Shown one piece after another: positions 5,905-12,724 of a stretch of DNA of 12,724 nucleotides. The stretch is from Gordonibacter sp036659115 (GTDB taxonomy: Bacteria > Actinomycetota > Coriobacteriia > Coriobacteriales > Eggerthellaceae). A program made the position numbers and the translations under genes. The stretch is taken from NCBI RefSeq assembly GCF_036659115.1, contig NZ_JAVXDF010000071.1; one strand, given 5' to 3'. Every line of letters starts with the position of its first letter. Position 1 is the first letter of the stretch. The notes below the pieces were generated by a model. The model did not search any database. It was not told the origin of the DNA and saw only the letters and a program-made list of their open reading frames with translations.

Positions 5905-8343
5905 ATGCAACGGCATACGTACGTGATCGACCATGACTACCGCATCGTATACTTCGACGAAGCCGCCAAGCGCCTGTTTCCCAGCGCGCAGGAAGACGGG
6001 CTTTGCTACAAGCTGTTCCGCAACGCAGGCAAACCTTGCGAAGACTGTCCCTGGAATCCCGATCAGCCCGACCTTGCCGCGCAAACCCTCATTTTCAGTC
6101 CCAAGCGCGACCAATGGTACGAGATTGCGCATTTGGAAGTAGATTGGTTCGAGCGCGGCCCTTGCGTGCTGTTCTCGGGGAAGCCCATCGACGACCAAAG
6201 CCGCGGCTTGTTCGCCATGCTCGGGGAACCCCCGTCCTATGATGCGCTGTTCGAGCTCAACCTGACCGACGACACCTACCGGATGCTATACAGCGATTCC
6301 AGCAAGTACAACACTACCGCACCTGCCGGAAAGCTTGAACCCTTACCTGCGGAATCGGTGAACCGAAGGGTCCATCCCGACGATCGTCTTGTTTTCCAGG
6401 AGTTTTGGAGCTTTGCCACACTGCTGGATCGTATCGAACAAGCGGGCGGAGTGCTGCGCAGCGAGTTCCGCAGGCTGCTGAGCACAGGCGAGTGGGGATG
6501 GACCGCCCAAACCGTCGTGCCGGTAAAACGAGGCGAACGCGGTGAAACCGTGGTCATGTGCTTCGTTTCTGATGTTAAGGCAGAAGAGGGCTCGCGCAAA
6601 AACCTCGCCGAGAGTATGCGTATCCGCCAGCTCAGAGAGCGGGACCCGCTGACCAACCTCTACAACGCCTCGACGTTCTTCGCCAAAGCGAAAGAGCTGG
6701 TGAAAGAACACCCCGGCCAAGACTACGAAATAGCTTACCTGGACATCGAGCATTTCAAACTGTACAACGAATGGCATGGTCATGAGGCGGGCGATGCCAT
6801 ACTGCGCGCCATCGCAGACTGGCTTGCTTTGATCGCACAAGAGTTCGACGGCGTTGCCGGCCACCTTGGAAGTGATGACTTCACCATCGCGCTGCCGCTG
6901 GGATCGGTGACAGAGGAAAACATCGAGACGCAGCTCAAACGACCTCCTTTCGATTCCGAGGAAACAATAGGCTTTCAGCCGGCCATCGGCGTCTGCCACA
7001 TCGGCGATAACGACAACGCCGTCAACTTGGCCTGCGACCACGCGATGATCGCCATGACCGCCGTTAAAGGCACGTACGCCCAGCGCGTTGCCTGGTACGA
7101 GAAGTCTATGGCTGAAGAACTCGAAAGCGAGGCAAAGACGCTGCTCGAAGTCAAGGAAGCGCTCAAGAACCGCGAGTTCGTACTGCATTGGCAACCGCAG
7201 TGCAGCACCCGCACCGATCGCATCGTCGGTCTCGAGGCGCTCGTGCGCTGGCAGCACCCCGAGCGCGGCCTGGTTATGCCGGGAGCTTTCATACCGATGC
7301 TCGAGCGCAACGGATTCATCGCCAGCCTCGATCTGTACGTTTGGGATGAAGCGTGCCGTCACCTGCGCTCATGGATAGACTGCGGCGTAAAGCCCATTCC
7401 CGTATCGGTGAACATTTCTCGAGCAGACCTGTATGCCATCGATGTAGTCGAGGCCCTCGAAAGCCTGGTTCAACGCTATCATCTCGATCATGGCCTCCTC
7501 GAACTCGAGATCACTGAAAGCGCCTATGCCGAAGACGAGAAGATGGCCACCGCCGTCAACCGGTTGAGGGAGCTGGGCTTCACTATCCTCATGGACGATT
7601 TCGGCAGCGGGTACTCGTCGCTCAACATGCTGAAAGACATCACCGTCGATGTGCTGAAGATCGACATGCGCTTTCTGAGCCGGAGCGATGACTCTCGACG
7701 CAGCAAAGGCATCCTTGAGGCTATCGTATCCATGGCTCGGCTTATGGACCTGAGGGTCATTGCTGAAGGAGCCGAGACGAAGGAGCAGGTGGAATTCCTG
7801 CAGAATATCGGCTGCGACTATGCGCAGGGTTACTATTTCTACCGGCCCATGAGCACCGAGGCGCTCGAAGAGCTGCTGGCACAAGATGGCATCGTCGACT
7901 ATCGGGGACTGTTCTCGCCCCGTATGGAAGCGATCGACGTAAACGCCCTGATGAAAGGGGACGAAACGAGCCGCGCCGTTATCGAGAACCTTATCGGAGG
8001 TTTGGCGGTGTATGCCGTCTACTCCGATCGCTTCGAGCTGATGCAGGTGAACAATGGTTATTACCGCGCAACCGGATGCAATTCTGTCGACCTGCACGAG
8101 CGGCAATACCTCATCTCGAAGCAGGTGCCTGCCGAAGATCTTCCTTTCGTCCTCAACCTGTTCGATCAGGCAGAGCTGCATCCTGGTGTCGGAGCAGAAG
8201 GAACGTTTCGGCGCTATAGGCTTTCTGGCGAGCTTATGTGGATGCGCATGAAGATATTCTTCCTGCGCCGCGAGCAGGATCACAGCATATTTCTGGCCTC
8301 CGTAGCCGATGCGACAGAGCTGAGGGCATCCGCCCACAAATAG
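5905..8343 (+). CDS. PAS-PAS-GGDEF(degenerate)-EAL-PAS protein, likely c-di-GMP phosphodiesterase
   Basis: This 812-residue signalling protein has no evident membrane segment. An N-terminal PAS-like region (about 1-95) carries C34 and the motif PCEDCP (C45, C48), suited to metal or redox sensing. A second PAS-like region spans about 112-225. In the GGDEF domain (about 245-395) the site reads GSDDF (322-326), and the RxxD inhibitory site is lost (QEFD, 312-315), so cyclase activity is doubtful. The EAL domain (about 410-660) keeps its catalytic set: E444 in EALVRW, N503, E535 in ELEITES, D564-D565 in DDFGSGYSSL, K585, E621 and Q641. A third PAS-like region lies at about 690-805. The expected net reaction is c-di-GMP hydrolysis, perhaps GTP-stimulated. 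The start ATG 5905 has GGAGG (5893-5897) 7 bases upstream; the longer GTG at 5821 would lie upstream of the -10 box. It is monocistronic and divergent from cyuA. Confidence 0.92.
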   Translation: MQRHTYVIDHDYRIVYFDEAAKRLFPSAQEDGLCYKLFRNAGKPCEDCPWNPDQPDLAAQTLIFSPKRDQWYEIAHLEVDWFERGPCVLFSGKPIDDQSRGLFAMLGEPPSYDALFELNLTDDTYRMLYSDSSKYNTTAPAGKLEPLPAESVNRRVHPDDRLVFQEFWSFATLLDRIEQAGGVLRSEFRRLLSTGEWGWTAQTVVPVKRGERGETVVMCFVSDVKAEEGSRKNLAESMRIRQLRERDPLTNLYNASTFFAKAKELVKEHPGQDYEIAYLDIEHFKLYNEWHGHEAGDAILRAIADWLALIAQEFDGVAGHLGSDDFTIALPLGSVTEENIETQLKRPPFDSEETIGFQPAIGVCHIGDNDNAVNLACDHAMIAMTAVKGTYAQRVAWYEKSMAEELESEAKTLLEVKEALKNREFVLHWQPQCSTRTDRIVGLEALVRWQHPERGLVMPGAFIPMLERNGFIASLDLYVWDEACRHLRSWIDCGVKPIPVSVNISRADLYAIDVVEALESLVQRYHLDHGLLELEITESAYAEDEKMATAVNRLRELGFTILMDDFGSGYSSLNMLKDITVDVLKIDMRFLSRSDDSRRSKGILEAIVSMARLMDLRVIAEGAETKEQVEFLQNIGCDYAQGYYFYRPMSTEALEELLAQDGIVDYRGLFSPRMEAIDVNALMKGDETSRAVIENLIGGLAVYAVYSDRFELMQVNNGYYRATGCNSVDLHERQYLISKQVPAEDLPFVLNLFDQAELHPGVGAEGTFRRYRLSGELMWMRMKIFFLRREQDHSIFLASVADATELRASAHK

Positions 8344-8412
8344 CAACGATACCTGCAACAGCACTGGCGCATCCGGCGGACACCCTGCGGGCGCACACGA
8401 AAGCCATCCGTC

Positions 8413-8450
8413 TCGACCATCGAGCCGACCGTTCTCTCAGGCTCGGTCGA
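8413..8450. terminator. Imperfect hairpin between convergent genes, possible terminator
   Basis: TCGACC (8413-8418) pairs with GGTCGA (8445-8450) and GAGCC (8422-8426) with GGCTC (8440-8444), with a 3-base bulge and a 13-base loop. It lies in the 175-base gap between the convergent EAL and DmsC genes, where a bidirectional terminator is expected. Neither side shows a T-run, so the call is weak. Nothing else recognisable was seen in 8344-8518. Confidence 0.3.
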
Positions 8451-8518
8451 AAGACAGGGCGCCCTTTCGCCTCCCCAATATCCCAGCAAGACCACGCTCG
8501 ATCGCGGAGTATGTGAAC

Positions 8519-9409
8519 CTACACCCCCAAGCCTTCCGTCATGTGCATCATATAGAAAGCAAAGCGCATGATAAAAATACCGGCCAGCACCAACGCGCTG
8601 GCAGCCACGGCACGGGGAATCGTCAAGCTGCGGGGGCCTTTCCCCCGTCGCCCGAACAGTATGCGAGCATCAAGGCCAATGCCAGCAGCTGCCAACAGGG
8701 AAAACGCAATCACCATGCCCCCGTAGTGGGGAACAAGGTCGGCTGCCGTCAGAAACGCGTTCTCGATAGCAGGCAGCTCGAAGGCCTGTATCCCGTATAC
8801 CGCAAGGTTTAGTACAAGGGCGAGGCAGGACACCGCCATCAGCGCTCGGCCGAAAATCCCCGCAGAGGGGCTCCAGCGAGCGGCACCCAGTCCCACCAAT
8901 GCCAGAACCGGGCCTCCCACCAGCGCATTAAGCCACAAAGCAATCGGCACAGAAGGCGTGCTCCACGACACGATGGTATCGGTAGCATAAGCGAGAGACA
9001 CCGATGTCACGAACACCACGCCCGCTATCATGGCAAGCGCTATCCACCAACGGCGCAGACGTTCGTTCGGATGCACCGAGAACGAATAGAGCCAGTACAC
9101 ACCCGCAAGCGCCAAAAACACCACGGCGCAGAATACCTCCGTTGACAGGGGGCTGCGCCCCACGCCCAAGAACACGTACAGGGCGTTTGCCGGATTGCCC
9201 AGATGGGTTGCCGAGGCGACGAGCCCCACCATCGCGGTAACCAGCGGGATGCTGAGAAACTGGTTGATGCGCCGACGCTCCTCGGAGGAAAGGTCACCCC
9301 GCAAGAGCGTCAAGCCCATGACGATGAACGCGACGACGCCCGACGGGGCGAGCGTCGTGAACAAGACGAGCGTGATCTCGCCCCATGCCGTGTCGATACC
9401 GGTCATCAT
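8519..9409 (-). CDS. dmsC: DmsC-family membrane anchor subunit of a DMSO-reductase-type complex
   Basis: The protein has 296 residues with about eight hydrophobic helices. In this family it anchors the reductase to the cytoplasmic membrane and oxidises menaquinol, passing electrons to the DmsB ferredoxin. Visible signatures are HLGNPANA at residues 69-76 and RSPLSTEV at about 85-92, matching the conserved HLG-P and SxLSxE region of DmsC. Length is close to the usual 280-290. Start is ATG 9409, with a second ATG right after; AGAGGG (9415-9420) is the ribosome site, 5 bases before the first ATG. The start is 9 bases from the stop of the DmsD-like gene, so the two are co-transcribed. It is the last gene of the minus-strand cluster. 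The substrate of the complex is unknown, so the symbol marks family only. Confidence 0.88.
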   Translation of the reverse strand: MMTGIDTAWGEITLVLFTTLAPSGVVAFIVMGLTLLRGDLSSEERRRINQFLSIPLVTAMVGLVASATHLGNPANALYVFLGVGRSPLSTEVFCAVVFLALAGVYWLYSFSVHPNERLRRWWIALAMIAGVVFVTSVSLAYATDTIVSWSTPSVPIALWLNALVGGPVLALVGLGAARWSPSAGIFGRALMAVSCLALVLNLAVYGIQAFELPAIENAFLTAADLVPHYGGMVIAFSLLAAAGIGLDARILFGRRGKGPRSLTIPRAVAASALVLAGIFIMRFAFYMMHMTEGLGV

Positions 9410-9418
9410 CGATACCCT

Positions 9419-10075
9419 CTAGCGGTAGAACCTCGGATAGACCACCTCAAGGGCGCGATCCCTGCGAATCCCCTCGAGACTAGCATTCGTCAGGCGAGCA
9501 AGACCTTCGTAGAACGGATGCTGGGCAGCTTTCGCCAAACCGTCGAGGAAGTGCTCCGACCACGTGAGCAGGTGCAAGCGAAGGTAATCGTCGAGCACCT
9601 CGGGGCGATTGCGGGCAATCCACGCCATCAGCACTAACATAAGACCGAGATGGTCTTCAGGCGTTTTGTCGTCAGCGAGGCGCTCAATCCCCTGCTCGCG
9701 CATCCAGGCACGCAGCGCAAGCGTAGAAGTGCCGAATACAACGCATTCGCGATCCAGGTACACCGACCCCCACGGGGGCATCGGCTTCGGCCCAGGCCCG
9801 ATGAACAGACGACGATACTCCCACACCAGGTCTTCATTGTCGATTCCCGGCGCAAGACCCTCCTTCATAAGGCCGAGGTCAGAAAGCACCTCCGCCTCCT
9901 CCGCAAACGGCCATTCTGCCGCAGCTGCCACTACCTCCAGGTCCGCAAGCGCCTGCAATGCCGCCCCTGCATCTCCGGTCTTTGGGTCTTGCAGGAACAA
10001 AGGACCCAGCGTCTCACCCACAAAGGCAATAGCCTCGGCATTGCCTTCCTCGAAAGCTCGAACGGTATCTTCCAC
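9419..10075 (-). CDS. dmsD: DmsD/TorD-family chaperone
   Basis: This 218-residue, mostly helical cytoplasmic protein is the second TorD-family member in the window. It shows the DmsD-type motif PPWGSVYLDRE (100-110) and the family signature PEDHLGLM (139-146). It should bind the Tat leader and guide cofactor loading of the catalytic subunit encoded upstream on this strand. The start is GTG at 10075: AGAAGGAGG (10082-10090) lies 6 bases upstream, whereas the in-frame TTG at 10081 directly abuts that site. It sits between the second DmsB (55-base gap) and DmsC (9-base gap). It differs in sequence and motif details from the TorD-like protein at 224-919, so the two probably serve different enzymes. 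Confidence 0.88.
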   Translation of the reverse strand: MEDTVRAFEEGNAEAIAFVGETLGPLFLQDPKTGDAGAALQALADLEVVAAAAEWPFAEEAEVLSDLGLMKEGLAPGIDNEDLVWEYRRLFIGPGPKPMPPWGSVYLDRECVVFGTSTLALRAWMREQGIERLADDKTPEDHLGLMLVLMAWIARNRPEVLDDYLRLHLLTWSEHFLDGLAKAAQHPFYEGLARLTNASLEGIRRDRALEVVYPRFYR

Positions 10076-10081
10076 GCTCAA

Positions 10082-10090
10082 CCTCCTTCT
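10082..10090 (-). promoter_or_regulatory. Strong ribosome binding site of the DmsD-like gene
   Basis: AGAAGGAGG on the minus strand, followed by TTGAGCGTG. With zero spacing to TTG and 6 bases to GTG, it decides the start at GTG 10075. Confidence 0.75.
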
Positions 10091-10130
10091 CGCGCAGCCT
10101 GGATGGCCGCACGTCCTGCCTCAATCTCGA

Positions 10131-10775
10131 TCACGCATCGTGGGCGGAATCCCGCGAGCGGCGCACTTCTGCAACATTGGCAATCTCAACCTCTTTGGCC
10201 GAAAACGGCCTAGCATCGTCGCTTGCCTTCACGAACAGGCATGGCATCGTCCGCTCTGGGTCGGGCAGCGGCGCAATATTGGCACGTTCGCCCCGTTTGG
10301 CCATATCCTCGACCAAGCCGAAGTCCAGGGCACGACACGGACAGGCTTCTACGCAGATAGGCTTCTCGCCCTCCACCACACGAGCCAAGCAACCGTCGCA
10401 CTTCACCGAATGTCCTTTGCTCCTGTTTACTTGCGGAGCATCATAAGGGCACGACAGATGACAGTATCCGCATCCCACGCATTTCTTCGCATCCACGCTC
10501 ACCAAACCGGTTTCCACGTCCTTGTGCATAGCCTCGGTTGGGCATACCTCCACACACACCGGCTTGATACAGTGGTTGCATGCAAGCGACACGCTGTAGC
10601 AAAAACAGGTGGAAACGAGGCCGTCATCGTCTTTCTGCGTTGCGCCGCCGACGCATTCGTAGACCTTGCGGTACGATTCGCCGACGCTCAGATCGTGGTA
10701 ATCCTTGCAGGCGAACATACAGGTCTTACACCCTGTGCACCGCGATCCATCGAAGAAAAACGCCTGTTGCGGCAT
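10131..10775 (-). CDS. dmsB: DmsB-like ferredoxin subunit with four 4Fe-4S clusters (second copy)
   Basis: The 214-residue protein has sixteen Cys in the DmsB/NrfC layout: C13/16/19/23, C66/69/74/78, C99/102/105/109 and C126/129/141/145. It would carry electrons from the DmsC quinol site to a molybdopterin subunit. It closely resembles the protein at 11000-11620: both begin MxQQAFxFDGxRCTGCKTC and share EACPCRALDFG and GERANIAPLPDP, so the two arose by duplication. The start is ATG 10775, matching the paralogue and preceded by AAGGTGG at 5-base spacing; an ATG at 10793 is possible, and longer starts run into the terminator. dmsD and dmsC follow on the same strand. No clear promoter is seen in 10776-10870; a weak TAAGAT lies 24 bases upstream. 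Confidence 0.9.
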   Translation of the reverse strand: MPQQAFFFDGSRCTGCKTCMFACKDYHDLSVGESYRKVYECVGGATQKDDDGLVSTCFCYSVSLACNHCIKPVCVEVCPTEAMHKDVETGLVSVDAKKCVGCGYCHLSCPYDAPQVNRSKGHSVKCDGCLARVVEGEKPICVEACPCRALDFGLVEDMAKRGERANIAPLPDPERTMPCLFVKASDDARPFSAKEVEIANVAEVRRSRDSAHDA

Positions 10776-10874
10776 GCATCCCACCTTTGTCATTGCAATC
10801 TTACCGAGCGCGTCCCCACTGTCGCCCTTTCCTAGGTTCGCTTTCGCGCACACAGACATCCACCTGCCTGCACG

Positions 10875-10919
10875 AAAAAATCCAAAAGCGGGGTACGGAA
10901 TCATTGTACCGTACCCCGC
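10875..10919 (-). terminator. Intrinsic terminator after the first DmsB gene
   Basis: On the minus strand an 11-bp perfect GC-rich stem (10909-10919 with 10888-10898, arm GCGGGGTACGG) closes a 10-base loop and is followed by TTTTGGATTTTTT. This is a textbook Rho-independent terminator in one direction only; the other strand has no T-run. It sits 81 bases after the stop of the dmsB-like gene at 11000 and ends the dmsA-dmsB transcript, at least in part, before the second dmsB gene. Confidence 0.88.
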
Positions 10920-10999
10920 AAGGAGGGCTCCTTATACACGAAGCTCGCACTCAAAGGCCAGACGAACTGCCGAGCAGCGCGCCTGTCTAAGTACCTGGC

Positions 11000-11620
11000 C
11001 TACGCTACTTCAAGCGGGTTTGCCACCATGATGTCCTTCGAGCCGGCAGGTTGTGCATCCGCCGAAGGCTTCACGAAGAAGTTCGGCACGGTGTCGGCCG
11101 GATCGGGCAGCGGCGCGATGTTGGCACGCTCGCCCAGCTTGGCCATCTCATCCGCCGAGCCGAAGTCCAACGCACGGCACGGGCAAGCCTCCACGCACAC
11201 CGGTTTCTCGCCGGCAGCTACGCGCTCGGCACAGCCGTCGCAGCGCACCGCCTTCTTTTTCTCTTTGTCCACCTTCGGAGCGTTATAGGGGCACACCGTA
11301 GCGCAGGTGCCGCAACCTATGCACTTCTTCTCGTCGATGGACATGAGGCCGGTGTCGGCGTCCTTGACAATAGCGCTCTGCGGACACTTCTCGAAGCATA
11401 TCGGCTTGTCGCAATGGTTGCACGACATGGACACCGGATAGCTCACACACGACGTGGTCACGTTGCCCGCCGCATCTTTCTTCGTTTCGCCCAGCGTCAC
11501 CTCGGACACGTTGCGGAACGCATACCCCACGCTCAGATCCTTGAAATCCTTGCAGGACATCTCGCAAGTTTTGCAGCCGGTGCAGCGAGTGCCGTCAAAA
11601 TAGAATGCCTGTTGAGACAT
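11000..11620 (-). CDS. dmsB: DmsB-like ferredoxin subunit with four 4Fe-4S clusters (first copy)
   Basis: The 206-residue electron-transfer subunit has ligands C13/16/19/23, C67/70/75/79, C100/103/106/110 and C127/130/142/146, and length is normal for DmsB. It should bind the DmsA-like catalytic subunit encoded just upstream (30-base gap, same strand) and feed it electrons. The start ATG 11620 is preceded by GAGAGGTGA. A strong terminator follows at 10919-10875, so this gene ends its main transcript and no anchor gene lies in that transcript within the window. Compared with its paralogue at 10131-10775 it has a more Lys-rich segment after the third cluster (about residues 118-124) and lacks the Arg/Ser-rich C-terminal end. 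Confidence 0.92.
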   Translation of the reverse strand: MSQQAFYFDGTRCTGCKTCEMSCKDFKDLSVGYAFRNVSEVTLGETKKDAAGNVTTSCVSYPVSMSCNHCDKPICFEKCPQSAIVKDADTGLMSIDEKKCIGCGTCATVCPYNAPKVDKEKKKAVRCDGCAERVAAGEKPVCVEACPCRALDFGSADEMAKLGERANIAPLPDPADTVPNFFVKPSADAQPAGSKDIMVANPLEVA

Positions 11621-11650
11621 ATTGGTTCACCTCTCTCGTTACGCCGCCGC

Positions 11651-12724
11651 TTACGCCTTGGATACCTGGCAGATATTGGTGTGTTGGGGGTTGCCCTTCG
11701 ACAGGGGCGAAGGACGCTGGGTGGTAAGCGTGTTGATGCTGCCGCCCTTGTCCACGCGATCGCCCGCCATGTCGGCATCGTGCCACGCACCCTGCGATAC
11801 CGCAACCACACCGGGAACCACGCGCGGCGTGACCTTGGCCAAAAGCTCGATTTCACCGAATTCGTTCTTCACACGCACCTTGTCGCCCTGCTTGATGCTA
11901 CGGCTGGTCGCGTCGGCCGGGTTGATCCAAGCTTCCTGCGGGTTCACTTCCTTCAGCTCTTCAATATTGCCCCAAGAAGAGTGAATGCGGCCACGATAAT
12001 GGAATCCCGTCATCGTCAGCGGGAACTCGGTCGTGGTATTCTCCACGCCGTACCACTCAGGAATGTACACCGGAATCGTAGGCAGCGTATTCATACCCGG
12101 CAAGGTGTCACCATCTTTAAGTTCCCAGCCATCGGTGAACTCAAGAATCTTCGCAGAGAATATCTCGATTTTCCCAGAGGGGGTTTCCAAGGGGTTGGCA
12201 ACAGGATCGTCGCGGAACTTCTTCATGGACACAACCGGCTTGTATGCACGGGTGTACACGCCCATCTCTACTGCTTCATCCCACGTAGGAAGCTGATCGT
12301 CCTTCTCGCGAGAGGTTTCGTAGATGCTCTTGATCCAGTCATCCTCAGTCTTGCCTTCGGTGAACTGGTCTTGCACACCAAACTTCTCGGCGAACATCGA
12401 TGCCATTTCATAAGCCGTCTTACGCTCGAACTTAGGAGCGGTGCAAGCGGTGCCCGTGATCATATAGCCCCAGTCAGAGCCCGTAGCAATCTGCGAAGAC
12501 TGCTCAAAACGGAACAAGTCGGGCAATATGATGTCGGCGTACTTCATAGAGTCGCACATAACCGTATCGATACCCAAAATGAACTCGCACTTGCTCTCGT
12601 CGGCAAGCACGTCGTGCGCCTGATTGATGCCCGAGTGCTGGTTCGTCAGGCAGTTGCCGGCGTAGTTGATCATGTACTTGATGCCCGTGTTCAGCTTTTC
12701 GACACCCTTCACGCCGGCGTTCTT
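11651..12724 (-). CDS. DmsA-like molybdopterin oxidoreductase catalytic subunit, C-terminal part (5' end outside window)
   Basis: The frame is open to the right edge of the window; 357 residues plus TAA are visible. It is the C-terminal portion of a DMSO-reductase-superfamily enzyme. The early part fits the cofactor-binding fold (NYAGNCLTNQ, then DTVMCDSMKYADIILPD, a family-typical segment). The end is the molybdopterin-dinucleotide-binding domain, from about SGKIEIFS, through GFHYRGRIHSSWGN and NPADATSRSIKQGDKV, to GAWHDAD and NTLTTQRPSPLS. The N-terminal cluster, the residue ligating molybdenum and any Tat leader lie outside the window, so the substrate (DMSO, N-oxide, catechol or other) cannot be judged. 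The dmsB-like gene follows 30 bases downstream. DmsA or YnfE is the nearest well-known relative by general resemblance. Confidence 0.9.
   Translation of the reverse strand, partial: KNAGVKGVEKLNTGIKYMINYAGNCLTNQHSGINQAHDVLADESKCEFILGIDTVMCDSMKYADIILPDLFRFEQSSQIATGSDWGYMITGTACTAPKFERKTAYEMASMFAEKFGVQDQFTEGKTEDDWIKSIYETSREKDDQLPTWDEAVEMGVYTRAYKPVVSMKKFRDDPVANPLETPSGKIEIFSAKILEFTDGWELKDGDTLPGMNTLPTIPVYIPEWYGVENTTTEFPLTMTGFHYRGRIHSSWGNIEELKEVNPQEAWINPADATSRSIKQGDKVRVKNEFGEIELLAKVTPRVVPGVVAVSQGAWHDADMAGDRVDKGGSINTLTTQRPSPLSKGNPQHTNICQVSKA

Noticed and set aside
6343..8364. Two long minus-strand open frames (6343-7362 and 7369-8364) opposite the GGDEF-EAL gene
   Set aside because: They are mirror frames of a strongly conserved multi-domain gene. 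They have no family resemblance and no ribosome site was noted.
8238..8812. Plus-strand open frames spanning the end of the EAL gene, the gap and the DmsC gene
   Set aside because: They overlap well-supported genes on either side and show no domain or start signal.

Overview
The window is GC-rich bacterial DNA, packed with genes for anaerobic respiration. It holds two clusters of molybdenum-enzyme (DMSO-reductase-type) accessory genes, a membrane-bound LuxR regulator with a transporter-like sensor half, and many 4Fe-4S proteins. This combination is typical of Coriobacteriia of the Eggerthellaceae type (Eggerthella, Gordonibacter, Slackia and relatives). That placement is inferred from gene content and style; no marker gene is present.

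Left block (1-2669, + strand): the end of a membrane protein, a TorD-family chaperone, a Tat-signal NapG-like ferredoxin and a NapH-like quinol-oxidising membrane protein. The genes overlap or nearly touch (ATGA at 224-227 and again at 1557-1560), so this is one operon whose catalytic subunit must lie to the left of the window. A perfect 21-bp hairpin built on 9-C and 9-G runs sits in the 3' end of the first gene.

Middle block: two minus-strand genes converge on the left operon, a CyuA-type L-cysteine desulfidase (4460-5749) followed by the membrane LuxR regulator (2814-4382). Between 2670 and 2813 I see no convincing terminator. Divergent from cyuA, after a 155-bp intergenic region with a promoter-like element on each strand, is a large PAS-PAS-GGDEF-EAL-PAS protein (5905-8343). 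Its GGDEF site is degenerate and its EAL site complete, so it is probably a c-di-GMP phosphodiesterase.

Right block (8519-12724, all minus strand): in transcription order, the C-terminal part of a DmsA-like molybdopterin catalytic subunit, a DmsB-like four-cluster ferredoxin, a strong intrinsic terminator, a second DmsB-like ferredoxin, a DmsD/TorD chaperone and a DmsC membrane anchor. The two DmsB proteins are close paralogues. The terminator splits what would otherwise be a standard dmsA-B-D-C operon into a catalytic half and an anchor half.

Together the window describes menaquinol-linked anaerobic reductases (substrates unknown), their maturation chaperones, a candidate regulator, and separate cysteine-catabolic and c-di-GMP functions. 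I did not find clear evidence of a wholly new system. The most unusual points are the hairpin/homopolymer junction, the Cys-containing insert in the NapH-like protein, and the split dmsAB / dmsB-D-C arrangement. No tRNA, rRNA, CRISPR array or insertion sequence was seen. No stretch over 300 bases lacks a gene.
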